DNA of 64,000 nt from CAYPLH01 sp964411505. GTDB taxonomy: Bacteria > Bacillota > Clostridia > CAYPLH01 > DUMO01. Position numbers and translations under genes: made by a program. Position 1 is the stretch's first letter, and every line of letters starts with the position of its first letter. A model generated the notes under the pieces. It did no database searches. It was not told the DNA's origin and saw only the letters and a list, made by a program, of their open reading frames with translations. The DNA lies in NCBI GenBank assembly GCA_964411505.1, contig CAYPLH010000004.1, positions 62,001-126,000 on the forward strand, given 5' to 3'. This document shows positions 20,205 to 29,402 of this stretch, in pieces.

Positions 20205-20846
20205 ATGGCGTTATGGGGAACTTTTATCAGCGCTTTTCTAATAGGACTTTCAGGTGCAATGATGCCTGGACCAATGTTAGGTGTCACAATTGACGGCAGT
20301 CTAAAAAAGGGTTATGTAGCTGGTCCACTTATTGTTTTAGGGCACGGAATCTTGGAATTTGTGCTGGTCATTGTGATGGCCTTCGGACTTAAAGATTTTT
20401 TCTCAAATTCTATAGTAGCTGGGATTATTGGATTATTTGGAGGGATATTCCTTGCATATATGGGGTATGGAATGATTAAATCAAGTATTAATAAGTCAAT
20501 CACTTTGGAGAATCAAGAAGCACAGAAGAGGGGAGGAAGAAACCTTGTACTAGCAGGACTGCTTGTAAGCGCTACAAATCCATACTTTACACTTTGGTGG
20601 GCATCAACCGGAATGGAATCAATCCGTCAGTCATATACTTTGGGATTAGCTGGTATTTTAGTGTTTTATGTTGGACATATTTTATCTGATTTTATATGGT
20701 ATTCAGCTGTCTCAGTGGCGTTTTCCAAAGGAAAAAGGCTTGTTAGCGATACAGTATACAGTTGGCTTATACTTTTTCTTGGTGTATTCATCTTTGGATT
20801 TTCAATTTACTTTATAACCAGTGGCTGGAAAATGTTGTTCAATTAA
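20205..20846 (+). CDS. LysE-family exporter
   Basis: 213 residues with about six transmembrane helices. The N-terminal FLIGLSGAMMPGPMLGVTI matches the conserved GxxxPGP motif of LysE/RhtB amino-acid and metabolite exporters. It is a cytoplasmic-membrane efflux protein; the substrate cannot be told from sequence. A ribosome site AAAGGCAGG precedes ATG 20205. A small Cys-rich protein gene follows after 57 bases. Confidence 0.88.
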   Translation: MALWGTFISAFLIGLSGAMMPGPMLGVTIDGSLKKGYVAGPLIVLGHGILEFVLVIVMAFGLKDFFSNSIVAGIIGLFGGIFLAYMGYGMIKSSINKSITLENQEAQKRGGRNLVLAGLLVSATNPYFTLWWASTGMESIRQSYTLGLAGILVFYVGHILSDFIWYSAVSVAFSKGKRLVSDTVYSWLILFLGVFIFGFSIYFITSGWKMLFN

Positions 20847-20903
20847 ATAATATAAAATTTAATGGATAAAATAATAAATGCTGTAGAAAAGGAGGTGAAG
20901 TCA

Positions 20904-21074
20904 ATGGAACCCTACAATGCTCCAAAGATGAATGTCAAATGTAGTGTTGAAAATTGCAATTACAATAAAAGTTATATGTGCCATGCCACAGCTTTAGAAG
21001 TGAATGCAACGGGTAATAATAAGGCTGAAACAAGTGATGGTACATGCTGCACTACATTTAAAAATAGGTACTAA
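20904..21074 (+). CDS. Small Cys-rich protein, DUF1540
   Basis: 56 residues with five cysteines: KCSVENCNYN, YMCHATALEVN and GTCCTTF, the pattern of DUF1540 proteins, which probably bind metal. Function is unknown; such genes are common in clostridia. AAGGAGGTG at 20889-20897 gives ATG 20904; the 14 codons upstream are not needed. The region after the stop (about 21081-21115) can fold into an imperfect hairpin without a T run. Confidence 0.8.
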   Translation: MEPYNAPKMNVKCSVENCNYNKSYMCHATALEVNATGNNKAETSDGTCCTTFKNRY

Positions 21075-21191
21075 GATAATGCAGGAAGTAGTTTAGAATA
21101 ATAAGCTACCTCCTGTTCTCATAACAATTGGAAAGTGAAAAGTTTGTGATAGATGCCTTTTATTATCTTTGATTGTATTGGTCACTTTTTA

Positions 21192-22118
21192 TCATGCCTG
21201 TCTTTCGAAGCTTTTTAAAAGCCTCAGGAAATGATTTGCCTCGCGTAAAACATGGTCGCCTAATAGCGGCAGGATGATAGACTTTACGTTGCATGAAAGT
21301 ATCCCTTGAGTACCTTGTTCTTTAAAATTCCTTAATTCCTGAGTCGCCTTCAAACTTTCATCTGTAACTTCTTCTGATGGGATAGTCATGTCCATCGCTG
21401 CTTTTGCTTCAGAAGTCAACTGATCAAATTCATTTCCAAAATTATTAGCCTTATTAATCAAATCGTTTTCTGTGGGATCAAGTAAGCCACGAATAAATTT
21501 TGCGTGCTCTGCCATTTGCCTATTCCAGAAAAATTCCAGCTCATTGGCATCTCTTTCTGCTGCAATTTCTTCTCTTTTTTGAAGCTTTTGAATGGACAGC
21601 AGATATAACCTTGCTTCTCGTGTAATATGAACGATTAACAATGGATAATTAACTGTAAACATTTTACAAGATAAAACATTGGATAGAACCGTATCTTTAA
21701 ATCGTATTAAATCAGCAATCAATCCTATAGACCGCTGATTAAGCATATAAACTCTCTGTTCAAGCATTGGGTTAACCGCCATCAAACCTCCACCTGCTAA
21801 CCCCGCTTCTGCTTGTGTGAGTTCTGTTGGTATCTGTACTCCGGTAAAATAAGAAGAGACCATCTCCGCTTTTAGCGTATAGGGCGTTACAACTTCACCT
21901 GATTGAAGCACCGCTGGATTAACAACACCATTGGAAAGTGAAATGGCTTCTCTTAATAACCCATCGAAGTTCTTCCGAAAAGTATCTGCTTGCTGGGAAA
22001 AATTTGTATCCTTTGGTGTAAATCCTACTTCAAGAAAAAACGAATGCTCCTTCATTATCCTTGCAAAAAACAAATGCAATCCTAGGGATTGTTTCACAAA
22101 ATCAATATTTGAAAGCAT
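21192..22118 (-). CDS. DUF2935 domain protein
   Basis: 308 residues, all-helical, with two related halves (about 1-140 and 150-300), each containing an F-W/F-x-H/E-type metal-like pattern (LFFARIMKEHSFFLE; EFFWNRQMAEHAKFIRG). This is the DUF2935 layout seen in Bacillales and Clostridia. The spaced His/Glu residues suggest a ferritin-like metal site, but the biochemical role is unknown. It stands alone, convergent with the DUF1540 gene. Confidence 0.85.
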   Translation of the reverse strand: MLSNIDFVKQSLGLHLFFARIMKEHSFFLEVGFTPKDTNFSQQADTFRKNFDGLLREAISLSNGVVNPAVLQSGEVVTPYTLKAEMVSSYFTGVQIPTELTQAEAGLAGGGLMAVNPMLEQRVYMLNQRSIGLIADLIRFKDTVLSNVLSCKMFTVNYPLLIVHITREARLYLLSIQKLQKREEIAAERDANELEFFWNRQMAEHAKFIRGLLDPTENDLINKANNFGNEFDQLTSEAKAAMDMTIPSEEVTDESLKATQELRNFKEQGTQGILSCNVKSIILPLLGDHVLREANHFLRLLKSFERQA

Positions 22119-22182
22119 ATTCTAATCCTCCAAAAAAATCTAATAATCTATATTACAATATATTTTATGTTGCTTTTAATAA

Positions 22183-22432
22183 ACTGTTACACTAAGAGGA
22201 GAAGATAAAATACTTAGTGAAGGTGAGTATATGAAAAAAGCTAATAAATATTAAAGAAAAATCTTTTATTTCAAAGGTTTTACTCGAAAGCTTATTAATT
22301 GGCGGGTGGGTTTTTGCTTGGGAGGCTGTACACATGTTGTTCCTTGATATTATTGGGCCCTTTCGCAGACATCGCGAAATAAGGCGGTTTCTAGACGCAG
22401 ATCTCAGTTTCAAATATACAGCCTCTGAATAA
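22183..22432 (+). pseudogene. Small membrane protein gene with frameshift
   Basis: One frame reads TVTLRGEDKILSEGEYMKK up to the A6 run at 22234-22239; the other frame continues with LINIKEKSFISKVLLE, one membrane helix (LLIGGWVFAWEAVHMLFL) and a basic tail (GPFRRHREIRRFLD) to the TAA at 22430. Removing one A joins them in a natural-looking protein end. AAGGTGAG precedes the ATG at 22231, so a 65-codon gene with a one-base insertion, or the 3' end of a longer lost gene, are both possible. I do not recognise the family. Confidence 0.45.
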
Positions 22433-22486
22433 GTGACTCGCATTAATCATATATTGCATGCTAAGTTTTTAATATTACTCCGTGCT

Positions 22487-23377
22487 TCAACCTTTCACGG
22501 CACCCACCAGAATACCTTTGACAAAATACTTCTGAACAAATGGATAAACGGATATGATGGGAAGAGATACCAATACAATTGCAGCCATCTCATAATTTTT
22601 AGAACTGGTTTTTGCTGCTTCAAGTACATCGACAGACCCTCTCGCATGGGCATAACCCCTCATATCCATAGCCTTTTCGATTACCATAGCTCTCAAATAA
22701 TACTGCAGTGTCCAAAGAGACCTAGTATTTGTAAAAATCATAACGTCAAACCAAGAATTCCATTTCGCCAGAGCAATAAACATGGATACTGCCGCAATTG
22801 TAGGAGATATTGCAGGAATTATAATTTTATATAAAACCTGAAATTCACTTGCTCCATCAATAATAGCGGCTTCGGTAAGCTCTGCAGGTATAGCTTGGAT
22901 TTGACTTCTTAGGATAATTATATAAAAGAAGCTTGTCAATCCGGGGATGATTAATGAATAGTAAGTGTTAAACCAATGCAGGTATTTAGTAATCAACAGA
23001 TAAAAGGGAATCAACCCCCCGCTGAAAAACATGGTAAATACATATAGGTATGCAATCACATCTCTTCCGTAAAACTTCTTGGTAAAAACATACCCTGCTG
23101 ACAAATTAAGCAGCACACCCAGAAAAGTACTCACACATACAATAAAAACAGTATTAAATAAAGCTCTTCCAAATATTCCATCGAATAAAACCTCGCGGTA
23201 CGCATATAAACTGAATCCCACAGGGAATATTCCTACAATATTGGCATTAACAGCTTGCCCTTCACTAACCGATATGCTGATAATGTGCATGAAAGGTATA
23301 ATAATTACCAAGCAGAAACAAGTTAAAATTATATAATTAATTGTATCAAATACAATCTTACCTGTTGTTCGTTTCAC
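22487..23377 (-). CDS. ABC transporter permease, LplC/YtcP-like (second system)
   Basis: 296 residues, about six transmembrane helices, with GGLIPFYLLITKYLHW, the loop LTEAAIIDGASEFQ and the ending YFVKGILVGAVKG typical of LplC. It is the distal gene of a minus-strand lplA-lplB-lplC set covering 22487-26052. It resembles the product of 7685-8575 in architecture but is clearly diverged, so this is a separate importer and not a recent copy. Confidence 0.9.
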   Translation of the reverse strand: MKRTTGKIVFDTINYIILTCFCLVIIIPFMHIISISVSEGQAVNANIVGIFPVGFSLYAYREVLFDGIFGRALFNTVFIVCVSTFLGVLLNLSAGYVFTKKFYGRDVIAYLYVFTMFFSGGLIPFYLLITKYLHWFNTYYSLIIPGLTSFFYIIILRSQIQAIPAELTEAAIIDGASEFQVLYKIIIPAISPTIAAVSMFIALAKWNSWFDVMIFTNTRSLWTLQYYLRAMVIEKAMDMRGYAHARGSVDVLEAAKTSSKNYEMAAIVLVSLPIISVYPFVQKYFVKGILVGAVKG

Positions 23378-23493
23378 TTAAATAAATCCTCCTTGTCTAT
23401 TACATAATGGATAAATATTTATGTTAATTAGCTTAGTTTCCAGCTAAATCTTATCCAAAGATGACTGACTTCGTTTATATAATCTTATGTTCT

Positions 23494-24453
23494 TTACCAC
23501 ATAGACCACTTCGAAATTCTTTTTACAATTGTATTTGCACTAAACACCATAATAAAGTTAACTACAGATTGTGACAATCCTATTGCTGTTGTAAGACTAA
23601 ATTGCTGCTGTTCCAATCCCAATCTGTATGTGTAAGTGGAAATTACATCACCTACGCTATATACCAGCGGATTATATAGAAGAAATATTTTTTCAAAACC
23701 TATAGTAACAATATTTCCTATGTTCAGTACAAGTAATATCGTAATCATTGTCTTTATACCTGGCAGTGTAATATACCAGGTCTGTTTCCATCTGTTTGCG
23801 CCATCTATAATTGCGCTTTCATACATCAAAGGGTTTATATTACTTATTGCTGCTATATAATAAATGGACGATATTCCAACCCCTTTCCATATGTCTGAAA
23901 TAATTACTATAGCGATAAAAGGATTCGGCTCCGCAAGAAAATGTATGGGTTGGGTCTTAAAAATATTGTATAATATTAGATTAACAAGACCACCGTCAGG
24001 TGACAAAACCGATCTTACAAGACCTGCAACAACAACCCAAGATACAAAGTAAGGCAAATATGATATAGTCTGAACTGCTTTTTTAAATCTCTTGTTGAAG
24101 ACTTCATTCAGCAATAATGCCAGTATAATAGGTGCAGGAAAACCAAAAATTAGAGCAAGTATATTTATTCTAATAGTATTAAACATTACTCTCCAAAAGT
24201 CATTACTTGTAAGAAAAAATTTAAAATGCGCAAATCCTGCCCACGGGCTTTGCATTATACCCCTAAACGGAGAAAAATTTTTAAACGCTATAATAATTCC
24301 ATACATGGGAAAATAATTAAACACAATTAAAGAAAGTAAGGATGGCAGTAATAGCCAATAAAAAGGCAATGCCTTTTTAAGGTTTATACTTAGCCTTGTC
24401 TTTCTTTTGCTTATTTTATCACCTTCTATAAAACTATTTAGGGTTTTTTCCAT
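23494..24453 (-). CDS. ABC transporter permease, LplB-like (second system)
   Basis: 319 residues with about six transmembrane helices, NYFPMYGIIIAFKNF near the N-terminus and the ATPase-contact loop MYESAIIDGANRW. It lies 30 bases after the binding-protein gene and 116 bases before the second permease. As in the first system no ATPase gene is linked. Confidence 0.9.
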   Translation of the reverse strand: MEKTLNSFIEGDKISKRKTRLSINLKKALPFYWLLLPSLLSLIVFNYFPMYGIIIAFKNFSPFRGIMQSPWAGFAHFKFFLTSNDFWRVMFNTIRINILALIFGFPAPIILALLLNEVFNKRFKKAVQTISYLPYFVSWVVVAGLVRSVLSPDGGLVNLILYNIFKTQPIHFLAEPNPFIAIVIISDIWKGVGISSIYYIAAISNINPLMYESAIIDGANRWKQTWYITLPGIKTMITILLVLNIGNIVTIGFEKIFLLYNPLVYSVGDVISTYTYRLGLEQQQFSLTTAIGLSQSVVNFIMVFSANTIVKRISKWSMW

Positions 24454-24483
24454 TTAAATTGCTACCTTTCATTAACGCAAGTC

Positions 24484-26052
24484 TTATTTGTTATTGTCAT
24501 ACCATGTCTGCATATTTTCCTTGACGAAGCTGTATTTTTCAACATGCGCCTTTGCTTGGATCTCATACTCTTCCATAGTAATGCGATTGGAAATTATAGA
24601 AAGGATAATGCTAGCATATTCCTCTCTTTCAGATGCCGATCTTAGAGATACATCCGATGGCATTATATAAAATTCAAAAGGATCATATCCAGCAATTTTA
24701 GACTCTCTTAATGCAATCTCTTTATTTGCGGCTTGTGTTTTGGCCAGCTTACTCCTTGTTTCTTCATCTTCTATTGCACCTATACCGGCTAAAAAGAATG
24801 CATCCAATGCATCTAAAGTATGTGAATCCCACATATGTCTGTAAACTGCCCTAAGAAGGTATGAGTTATTTGCCGCTTGTGGGTTTACTATTCGTTTGCC
24901 ATCTGACATAGCGTATTCAACACCATCTTCGCCCCAAGCCGTAAATACCATAAATTCACGGTTTAGCATTGCTTCAACCACCTTTGTAGCGTTGTCCGGA
25001 TATTTGGTTTGTGCGTTTATAGCTATGCAGCCACCTCCCAAACGGCCGAGAAAATCATATACTTGTGCGGGGTCTACTCCATCTGCTACTGGATAGGGTA
25101 CAGCTTCAAACCAGTCAGGTTTTCCTTGTTCAATAGGTACAGTATTCTGTGACCATGATGAAGTGCCGCCCCCAGTATAAACAAGAAGTTTTCTGTTGTC
25201 ATACCTGTCTATCCAGTCCTGAACATCATTTGTAGCAAATGTAGAATCCAATAGTCCCTCATCGTATAGCATTCTGTAGAAATTAATACAATCTATCATT
25301 TTGGGATGCTCAAAAACATGAATAATCTTACCATTAATGTTTTTGTACTGAGATCCGCCCACGCCAAATGAACGCATAAAAAAGTCAAGGTAGTTAATGC
25401 CAAAAGAAGAAAAAGGTGTGGACTCAGGATATTTATTCTTCAATGCAGTAGCTGCCTCTACCCACTCATCCAGATTAGATGGGGTTTTACCTCCATAAAC
25501 ATCTTCAAGTAGATCCATTCTCGCTATTAATACAATTGGATTAATAGTCTCTTTAATGTTTGACCTGATAACATAAATATTTTGGTTTTCATTTTTCTGT
25601 TTTTCCCACAGTTCGGTAGTGTGAAAATCTTTCATGATTTGTGATTTGTTGATATACGGGTCAAGAGCCAGCAAACCTCCGTCAGTTCCTACTGCATTAA
25701 GTTGCTCATAACCGTATTGTGTAATAATATCCGGAAGATTCCCTGAAGATAAAATCAGGTTAAACTGTGTCTCTCTTTCGGCAGGTAATGGTACAGTAAG
25801 TTTAAGTTTTACGTTTGCATAATCATTAAGATATTTTGTATATGGGTTATTCTGAAATTCCAGATCCCTTACCTGAAGTGTTGTTACAAGAAACATTTCT
25901 AAATTCACCGGTGATTCAATTATCTGACCTGTTCCATCCTGTGAACTGGCGCCTCCGTTTTTGGCATCCCGGTTTGTACATCCTGCAACTAACAGGGAAA
26001 ACAAAAACACACAACTAATTACTAATGAAATAACTTTAATGTTTTTTTTCAT
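24484..26052 (-). CDS. Extracellular solute-binding lipoprotein, LplA-like (second system)
   Basis: 522 residues starting MKKNIKVISLVISC with the lipobox VAGC, so a lipid-anchored family 1 sugar-binding protein. AGGAGGAGT lies just upstream of the ATG on the minus strand. It is the first gene of the second LplABC-like importer. No glycosidase or regulator adjoins this operon, so the substrate is open. Confidence 0.9.
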   Translation of the reverse strand: MKKNIKVISLVISCVFLFSLLVAGCTNRDAKNGGASSQDGTGQIIESPVNLEMFLVTTLQVRDLEFQNNPYTKYLNDYANVKLKLTVPLPAERETQFNLILSSGNLPDIITQYGYEQLNAVGTDGGLLALDPYINKSQIMKDFHTTELWEKQKNENQNIYVIRSNIKETINPIVLIARMDLLEDVYGGKTPSNLDEWVEAATALKNKYPESTPFSSFGINYLDFFMRSFGVGGSQYKNINGKIIHVFEHPKMIDCINFYRMLYDEGLLDSTFATNDVQDWIDRYDNRKLLVYTGGGTSSWSQNTVPIEQGKPDWFEAVPYPVADGVDPAQVYDFLGRLGGGCIAINAQTKYPDNATKVVEAMLNREFMVFTAWGEDGVEYAMSDGKRIVNPQAANNSYLLRAVYRHMWDSHTLDALDAFFLAGIGAIEDEETRSKLAKTQAANKEIALRESKIAGYDPFEFYIMPSDVSLRSASEREEYASIILSIISNRITMEEYEIQAKAHVEKYSFVKENMQTWYDNNK

Positions 26053-26706
26053 AGTACTCCTCCTTATGAAATATTAATATTAATCTATTTTGATTTATAG
26101 ATTCCAAATCCAAATTATCTGCGTCATTAATATTTTTTTTGTGTATTTTAAAATTACAATAACACGCTTATTAAAATGACCGAAGTTATGAGCAATAGCT
26201 TATACTCCAAAGTATGAAATCTTGATTTTATACAAATCAGATTATGGATTATTAAAAAGTTGTATCTATAATACTATAATACAATCTCAATAATTGCAAA
26301 TTTCATACGTTAGCTGTGAGTCAAATTACCTTTTGTTGATTAAACAATACCCGTAACATATAATTGACTATATAGGGAATAGCATTATTTTTTAAATAGG
26401 GATGCATATCAATGGCAGTAAGCATAAAATATGACGAAAGCAGGCTGGTATTGCTTGCAATTGAACGGGATACTGACTTTATAGTTGTAGATATTACTTG
26501 AAATAATTTGATTTGGAATAATACAAAGGGACAGTATGGTGTGGAGTGCCTAATTGGTTCTAAAACGCCTTAAACTGATTAATTCGGATGTTTTATTTAT
26601 AAGAGGTTCTGCTATAATTAAATCAAAATTGTTGCTTACCCCGAGTAGTATTAATGGGATATTTGACTGCAAAAAACAGGTTTCGCCAGTCTATAATACA
26701 ACTTGC
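26053..26706. other. 650-base intergenic stretch upstream of two divergent operons
   Basis: Mostly AT-rich. A 29-codon ORF at 26412-26501 reads MAVSIKYDESRLVLLAIE and ends soon after; it could be a remnant of a larger gene but has no strong ribosome site. Promoters for the minus-strand transporter operon should lie near 26060-26300; I cannot assign them. Confidence 0.4.
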
Positions 26707-26751
26707 TTTTATCAAACACTCCGATCACAACGATCGGAGTGTTTGATAAAA
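26707..26751. terminator. Perfect 20-bp inverted repeat (hairpin)
   Basis: TTTTATCAAACACTCCGATC (26707-26726) and its exact reverse complement (26732-26751) flank ACAAC. Both arms are bounded by T/A runs, as in a bidirectional terminator. A second, imperfect GC-rich hairpin (about 26790-26823, GAGCGC...GCGCTC) follows directly. The two sit upstream of the ATP-grasp gene at 26906, so they could also be a leader attenuator or an insertion-element end. Confidence 0.6.
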
Positions 26752-26905
26752 CGCTAGCGGCGCGATGCACAGAAAAACGCGATCGGTGAGCGCTTTTGCG
26801 CACAATTCGCGCAAGCGCTCATTGATTATTGTGAAACAATTTAGTTTTATATGCAGAAAAAAACGCATCGTAAAAAAATTAAAAGTAGAAGGTTTGGTGG
26901 TATTT

Positions 26906-27925
26906 ATGGAAAGTGATGCTGTTCCTCTGTACGTTGTGGGGTTAACCTACAACCTGAAAAAAGGTATCATATCTGAGGTCGAAGACCTTGAAGCAGAATA
27001 TGATGATATTGGTACCGTTAATGCTATTAAGAAGGCAATCGAAGAAACCGGATGCAAAGTTGAACTGATTGGAGCTGATGCTGATATTTTCAATAAGCTT
27101 CAAAATGTACAGCCGGACATAGTATTTAATATAGCCGAGGGGCTACATGGAAGAGGTAGGGAAGCGCAAGTTCCAGCAATTTTAACCCACTATGGCATAC
27201 CCTTTACTGGTTCCGACGAAACAACATTGTGCCTGGCCTTGGATAAAGCCTTAGCGAAAAGACTTCTGGCAAGTTACAAAATTAAAACACCAAAATATAG
27301 ATTGGTGGATAAGGCAGACGCAACTTCTATACGAAACCTTTCTTTCCCTATCATTGTAAAACCTAATGCAGAAGGATCAAGTAAGGGAATATCTGAAATG
27401 GCAATCGTAGAAAACAGGGAAGAACTAAAGCGGCAGGTAAAAGCGGAGTACAAGATGTACGGTCAGCCTCTTCTGGTGGAAGAATTCATCCGAGGCAGAG
27501 AATTTACCGTAGGTATTATAGGAAACGGTACGAAAACAACTGTGCTGCCTCCTATGGAAATCGTATATAATGATAAAAATTTAAAGAACAAAATATATAG
27601 CTTCAATGTTAAGAAAGACTATAAAAAGCATATCACTTATGTTTGCCCACCCAAATTAGACAATAAAATAATGGATGAGATTATCAGGATTTCAAGAAAA
27701 ATTTATGAAGTCCTGCAGTGCAAGGACTTTTCAAGAATTGATTTTCGTCTTAATGAGAATGGCGAAGTGTTTTTTATTGAGATCAACCCACTACCCGGAC
27801 TTGCTCCAAATTATAGTGATTATCCAATGCTTGCTGAATTTTGTAGCATAGGTTATGGTGAGCTCATTAAGATGATTTTAAACAGTGCATTGATAAGATA
27901 CGGCATGAAACCGGTTAGTGTTTAA
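26906..27925 (+). CDS. D-alanine-D-alanine ligase-like ATP-grasp protein
   Basis: About 339 residues of the ATP-grasp superfamily, Ddl-like. Visible motifs: IVKPNAEGSSKGI (ATP-binding lid region), VEEFIRGREFTVGI, and RIDFRLNENG with FIEINPLPGL (metal ligands). The family joins an amino acid carboxylate to another amine using ATP. I chose ATG 26906; the 47 codons upstream run through the GC-rich hairpin and look non-coding. A KamA-type aminomutase gene follows after 15 bases, so the ligase may act on a beta-amino acid rather than being the cell-wall Ddl. That last step is inference. Confidence 0.85.
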   Translation: MESDAVPLYVVGLTYNLKKGIISEVEDLEAEYDDIGTVNAIKKAIEETGCKVELIGADADIFNKLQNVQPDIVFNIAEGLHGRGREAQVPAILTHYGIPFTGSDETTLCLALDKALAKRLLASYKIKTPKYRLVDKADATSIRNLSFPIIVKPNAEGSSKGISEMAIVENREELKRQVKAEYKMYGQPLLVEEFIRGREFTVGIIGNGTKTTVLPPMEIVYNDKNLKNKIYSFNVKKDYKKHITYVCPPKLDNKIMDEIIRISRKIYEVLQCKDFSRIDFRLNENGEVFFIEINPLPGLAPNYSDYPMLAEFCSIGYGELIKMILNSALIRYGMKPVSV

Positions 27926-27940
27926 GGGAGGTGCCGTTCA

Positions 27941-29122
27941 ATGAGAAGTTATAATTCAATTGGTGTTTGGAAAAATGTTTCGGAAAAAGACTGGAATGAT
28001 TGGAAGTGGCAGCTAAGGAACAGGATAATATCCACTGAAAAGCTGACCGAAGTCATTGATCTTAATCCAATGGAAAAGCAGGCTATTGATTTATGTCTAA
28101 AAAACTACAGAATGGCTGTAACGCCATATTATGCTACCCTGATGGATCCTGTTAATCCAGATTGCCCAATAAGAATGCAAGGTGTACCTTCTGTTAAGGA
28201 GTTATCCTATCAGGCTTGTGAAATGAGTGATTCTTTGGGTGAAGAACATTATTCGCCTGTAGAAAATATAGTGCACAGGTACCCTGATAGGGTATTGTTT
28301 CTTATTACACATAAGTGTTCAATGTACTGCAGGCATTGCACAAGAAAAAGGATTGTAGGTGAAGAGGATTTTTCAATTAATGAAAAAACTCTTGAAAATG
28401 CTCTCAATTACATCAGAGAACATACAGAGGTTCGTGATGTTCTACTTTCGGGGGGAGATCCCTTTGTTATGACTGATGCGTATCTTGAAAATATTATTTC
28501 CAAAGTGAGGGAGATATCTCATGTGGAGATAATAAGGATAGGTACAAGGACGCCTGTTGTACTGCCTATGAGAATAACCGACAGTCTTTTAAGCATGCTT
28601 AAGAAGTATCATCCGATTTGGATAAATACCCATTTTAATCATCCATATGAGGTTACCGAAGCTTCTAAAAGGGCTTGCGAAAAAATAGCGGATGCAGGTA
28701 TACCGCTGGGTAATCAGAGTGTACTGTTAAAGGGTGTAAATGATGACCCCGAAACATTAAAGATCCTTTATCATAAACTGGTTAAAATTAGGTGCCGTCC
28801 CTATTACCTCTATCAATGTGACCTTGTAAAGGGACTTGGTCATTTTCGGACACCAGTGGAAACGGGTATAAACATTATCCGAAATCTCAGAGGTTATACA
28901 TCAGGTTATGCTGTACCACAATTTGTTATAGATGCCCCTGGAGGAGGAGGAAAGATACCTATAAATCCGGACTATATAGTATCTTTAACAGGTGATAATG
29001 TTATAATGCGGAATTATAAGGACGAGATTTACGTTTATCCCAATATGCCAAAGGAGGCTCAGCCGTTGGCAGTGAAACCTGCTTTGGTAGATTCGGGTAT
29101 TGTAAACAGTACGGTTTCATAA
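27941..29122 (+). CDS. KamA-family radical SAM aminomutase (lysine 2,3-aminomutase-like)
   Basis: 393 residues. The radical SAM cluster motif CSMYCRHC gives C126, C130 and C133; LLSGGDPF follows. The region TRKRIVG, the Asp in YQCDLVKGLGHF and the Asp in VIDAPGGGGKIP correspond to the substrate arginine and aspartates of clostridial lysine 2,3-aminomutase, so lysine remains a candidate substrate. The enzyme needs PLP and SAM and moves the alpha-amino group to the beta carbon. GGGAGGTG precedes ATG 27941. A hairpin at 29160 ends the two-gene operon. Confidence 0.88.
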   Translation: MRSYNSIGVWKNVSEKDWNDWKWQLRNRIISTEKLTEVIDLNPMEKQAIDLCLKNYRMAVTPYYATLMDPVNPDCPIRMQGVPSVKELSYQACEMSDSLGEEHYSPVENIVHRYPDRVLFLITHKCSMYCRHCTRKRIVGEEDFSINEKTLENALNYIREHTEVRDVLLSGGDPFVMTDAYLENIISKVREISHVEIIRIGTRTPVVLPMRITDSLLSMLKKYHPIWINTHFNHPYEVTEASKRACEKIADAGIPLGNQSVLLKGVNDDPETLKILYHKLVKIRCRPYYLYQCDLVKGLGHFRTPVETGINIIRNLRGYTSGYAVPQFVIDAPGGGGKIPINPDYIVSLTGDNVIMRNYKDEIYVYPNMPKEAQPLAVKPALVDSGIVNSTVS

Positions 29123-29159
29123 TGAAGGGTTTTTTTATACAGGACAGACTGGGCATTGT

Positions 29160-29178
29160 CCGCGACATCGTGTCGCGG
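29160..29178 (+). terminator. Hairpin after the aminomutase gene
   Basis: CCGCGACA (29160-29167) pairs with TGTCGCGG (29171-29178) around TCG, followed by TTATTTGT. GC-rich stem with a moderate T-rich tail. Confidence 0.6.
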
Positions 29179-29214
29179 TTATTTGTGGCTGTGTCGCTCA
29201 GGATAGTATTTATG

Positions 29215-29244
29215 TTGTATCATCCTATTATTGTTTGATATAAT
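29215..29244 (+). promoter_or_regulatory. Possible sigma-A promoter
   Basis: TTGTAT (29215-29220), an 18-base spacer and TATAAT (29239-29244). It precedes the RelE-like relic and the membrane LuxR-type gene and follows the terminator at 29160, which suits a new transcription unit. Confidence 0.45.
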
Positions 29245-29294
29245 AGCAGTGCAAGAAAATCAAAAATCGAAAAGGAATGAATTTCGGAATAATT

Positions 29295-29402
29295 ATGGAG
29301 CTTACATATACAAATAGATTTAAAAAAGATTATAAGAAATTGTCGCAGGAAGTAAAGAAAGGTTTTCAATCAAAATTGAGGTGGTATAACCGTGGCTTTT
29401 AA
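29295..29402 (+). pseudogene. Truncated RelE/ParE-type toxin gene fragment
   Basis: Reads MELTYTNRFKKDYKKLSQEV then KKGFQSKLRWYNRGF and stops. The opening FKKDYKKL with following KL helix is the usual N-terminus of RelE/YafQ-like ribonuclease toxins (about 90 aa). After about 28 codons the frame runs into the ribosome site and start of the next gene, so the toxin body is lost. No antitoxin remains. Confidence 0.55.

Noticed and set aside
22433..22834. 133-codon + strand ORF opposite the LplC-like permease
   Set aside because: Shadow of the minus-strand permease gene; the permease frame carries the family motifs.
26554..26757. 67-codon ORF in the intergenic region
   Set aside because: Ends in the perfect inverted repeat and has no ribosome site or recognisable motif.
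26765..26905. 47-codon N-terminal extension of the ATP-grasp ligase
   Set aside because: Lies over a GC-rich hairpin, very basic text unlike Ddl starts; ATG 26906 gives the normal beginning.
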